NCBI RefSeq assembly: GCF_000701785.1
Contig: NZ_JNJU01000001.1
Coordinates: forward strand, 186,001 to 250,000
Direction of reading: 5' to 3'
Origin: Mycoplasmoides alvi ATCC 29626
Lineage (GTDB): Bacteria; Bacillota_I; Bacilli_A; Mycoplasmatales; Mycoplasmoidaceae
Length of the DNA: 64,000 nucleotides
Shown piece by piece: positions 63,166 to 64,000 of the stretch. The notes under the pieces were generated by a model. It had not been told where the DNA came from, ran no database searches, and saw only the letters and a list, made by a program, of their open reading frames with translations. Both the position numbers and the translations under genes were made by a program. Position 1 is the stretch's first letter; each line of letters begins with the position of its first letter.

Positions 63166-63546
63166 CTAAGATTTCTTTTTATTAGATTCTGTTGTTTCTT
63201 TGCTTGCATCACTATCAACACTTTCTTTTTTGTATTCAACATCTGGACTTAAAATTTTTTTAAAATTATTTAACATTTTCTTATAAAAATCTTCAGTGCC
63301 AATTTCTTCTGGATTAAAAAGTGTCTCTAATTTATCCTTCAATTCTGACACCAAATCATCGCTTATATTTTCCATTGCTTTTGAACTTTGAACATAGTTG
63401 CTTAAAATCAATTGAATATAATGCTCTAAACTAGTATTTTCAGGAAGTTGTTTAGTTTTAATAATTTTCTTTAAACCTTCTTCCAATGATTGTTTTATCG
63501 AATCAGAAATTTCAATTTCAATTTTATTTTTTTTAATATCAGACAT
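63166..63546 (-). CDS. Small acidic hypothetical protein next to grpE
   Basis: This is a 126-residue soluble, Glu/Lys/Ser-rich protein, predominantly helical (IEIEISDSIKQSLEEGLKKI; DDLVSELKDKLETLF). The tail is charged and Ser-rich, possibly disordered. No family is recognised. It starts at ATG 63546, about 95 bases after the end of grpE, and lies 43 bases before the DJ-1 gene. Confidence 0.65.
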   Translation of the reverse strand: MSDIKKNKIEIEISDSIKQSLEEGLKKIIKTKQLPENTSLEHYIQLILSNYVQSSKAMENISDDLVSELKDKLETLFNPEEIGTEDFYKKMLNNFKKILSPDVEYKKESVDSDASKETTESNKKKS

Positions 63547-63641
63547 AAAGTAAATTTGAGTACATTTTCTATAATTGTATTAAGGTTTTATGATAACCCT
63601 ATAATAATTGTAATATTTATACCCTTTCAAAAATGAAAAAT

Positions 63642-64000
63642 TTATTTTTTTTGAACTTGTTGTTGATTAATAGCATTAAGTGGTTGCGTTTTATGCTGTT
63701 GAACTGTTTGATTTTGCCCCAAATTTTTTTGAACTTGTTGTTGATTAATAATTTTGTTATTAACTGAAGAAGCATTATTAGAAAAATTATTTGTTTTAAT
63801 ATTTTGAGTATTATTAACATGCTGCTTAACTTGTTGATTCAAAACTTGAATTTGTTTTGTAGCTACTTGTTTAGATTCTAATGAACCATCGCTAACTGCA
63901 ACAGAAGCATGTCGAATTACTTTATCATGCATCATGTATCCAGAAATCTTAACTTCAACAACTGAATTTTTAGGCAAATTAGATTTAGTTGTCTCTAAAG
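63642..64000 (-). CDS. grpE: GrpE nucleotide exchange factor, C-terminal part with Gln/Asn-rich tail
   Basis: The 5' end is beyond the window. The conserved GrpE beta domain end is visible: NSVVEVKISGYMMHDKVIRHASVAVSDG (read as parts around the family segment GYxLHDRVLRPAxVxV). GrpE promotes ADP release from DnaK. After it come about 80 residues rich in Gln, Asn and Val, with two copies of INQQQVQK near the end. Normal GrpE stops shortly after the beta domain. The tail gene part carries a 27-bp direct repeat. HrcA-CIRCE control is usual for grpE, but its promoter is not in the window. Confidence 0.88.
   Translation of the reverse strand, partial: LETTKSNLPKNSVVEVKISGYMMHDKVIRHASVAVSDGSLESKQVATKQIQVLNQQVKQHVNNTQNIKTNNFSNNASSVNNKIINQQQVQKNLGQNQTVQQHKTQPLNAINQQQVQKK
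63646..63750. repeat. 27-bp direct repeat in the grpE tail
   Basis: A T-run followed by GAACTTGTTGTTGATTAATA occurs at 63646-63672 and 63724-63750, 78 bp apart (26 codons, in frame), encoding the repeated INQQQVQK on the minus strand. A recent duplication is likely. Confidence 0.92.

Noticed and set aside
63617-63820. Alternative reading frame within the grpE tail
   Set aside because: It overlaps the in-frame GrpE tail, is hydrophobic only because the strand is T/A-rich, and lacks any start context.
1-64000. CRISPR array, insertion sequence or prophage
   Set aside because: No spaced direct repeats, transposase motifs (DDE) or phage structural genes were seen. The few repeats are short and within genes or leaders.

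Overview
The window is a 64 kb chromosomal segment of a wall-less mollicute (Mycoplasma-type). It is very AT-rich, and almost every long gene is open only if TGA is read as tryptophan. lon, for example, has several in-frame TGA codons, and conserved tryptophans across the core genes are encoded by TGA. Gene order follows the M. pneumoniae/M. genitalium group: Prp and the L21/L27 genes, nfo, Fur-like, DUF3196, tig, lon; uvrD, cyclo-ligase, ymdB; plsY, trmK, sigA, dnaG, glyS; era, ybeY, C39 exporter; hrcA, uvrC, phosphoesterase, tsaB, rluD, lspA. MG numbers cited below are from memory. Placement near the M. penetrans/M. iowae/M. muris branch is only an inference, from composition and extra genes such as dxs and a CobO-type protein.

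Layout. 0-5.7 kb: the end of scpB, RNase P RNA, thiamine pyrophosphokinase, ruvAB, then a divergent block of three mollicute-specific genes ending in an acyl carrier protein. 5.7-13.7 kb: a structured leader and the L21-Prp-L27 operon, with a CobO/BtuR-type gene placed before endonuclease IV, then a Fur-like regulator, a DUF3196 protein, trigger factor and Lon. Lon is preceded by a CIRCE-like heat-shock operator. 13.7-26.1 kb: an ABC exporter, then on the minus strand YmdB, a folate enzyme, a UvrD/PcrA helicase, an RDD protein and a glycosyltransferase, followed by two large tandem paralogous membrane proteins of unknown role.

26-39.3 kb: almost all minus strand. It holds the NifU-like protein, PlsY, TrmK, the main sigma factor, primase, glycyl-tRNA synthetase, RecO, Era, DgkA and YbeY. 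It also holds a peptidase-containing (C39) ABC exporter and ribosomal protein S21, which has an exceptional Shine-Dalgarno sequence. 39.6-49.9 kb (plus): a large two-anchor surface protein, an HU-like protein, topoisomerase IV (parE-parC), YqeG, YqeH and a fused NadD-YqeK. 50-57.5 kb (minus): an alpha/beta hydrolase, an MFS transporter with L-lactate dehydrogenase, and hrcA-hypothetical-dxs. 57.5-64 kb: uvrC and a phosphoesterase, then on the minus strand TsaB, RluD, LspA, tRNA-Thr, a short hibernation factor, a DJ-1 protein, a small acidic protein and GrpE with a Gln-rich tail.

Most of the window is housekeeping: DNA repair, replication and initiation, rRNA/tRNA maturation, and protein quality control. 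HrcA, the CIRCE-like site before lon, and grpE together outline a heat-shock regulon. The best leads beyond housekeeping are the tandem 664-residue membrane paralogs, the S21 Shine-Dalgarno sequence that fully matches the 16S tail, the C39 exporter without an evident substrate, the CobO-type gene, dxs coupled to hrcA, and the paired palindromes between ruvAB and a sigma-region-4-like small protein. No CRISPR array, insertion sequence, prophage or rRNA operon was seen.
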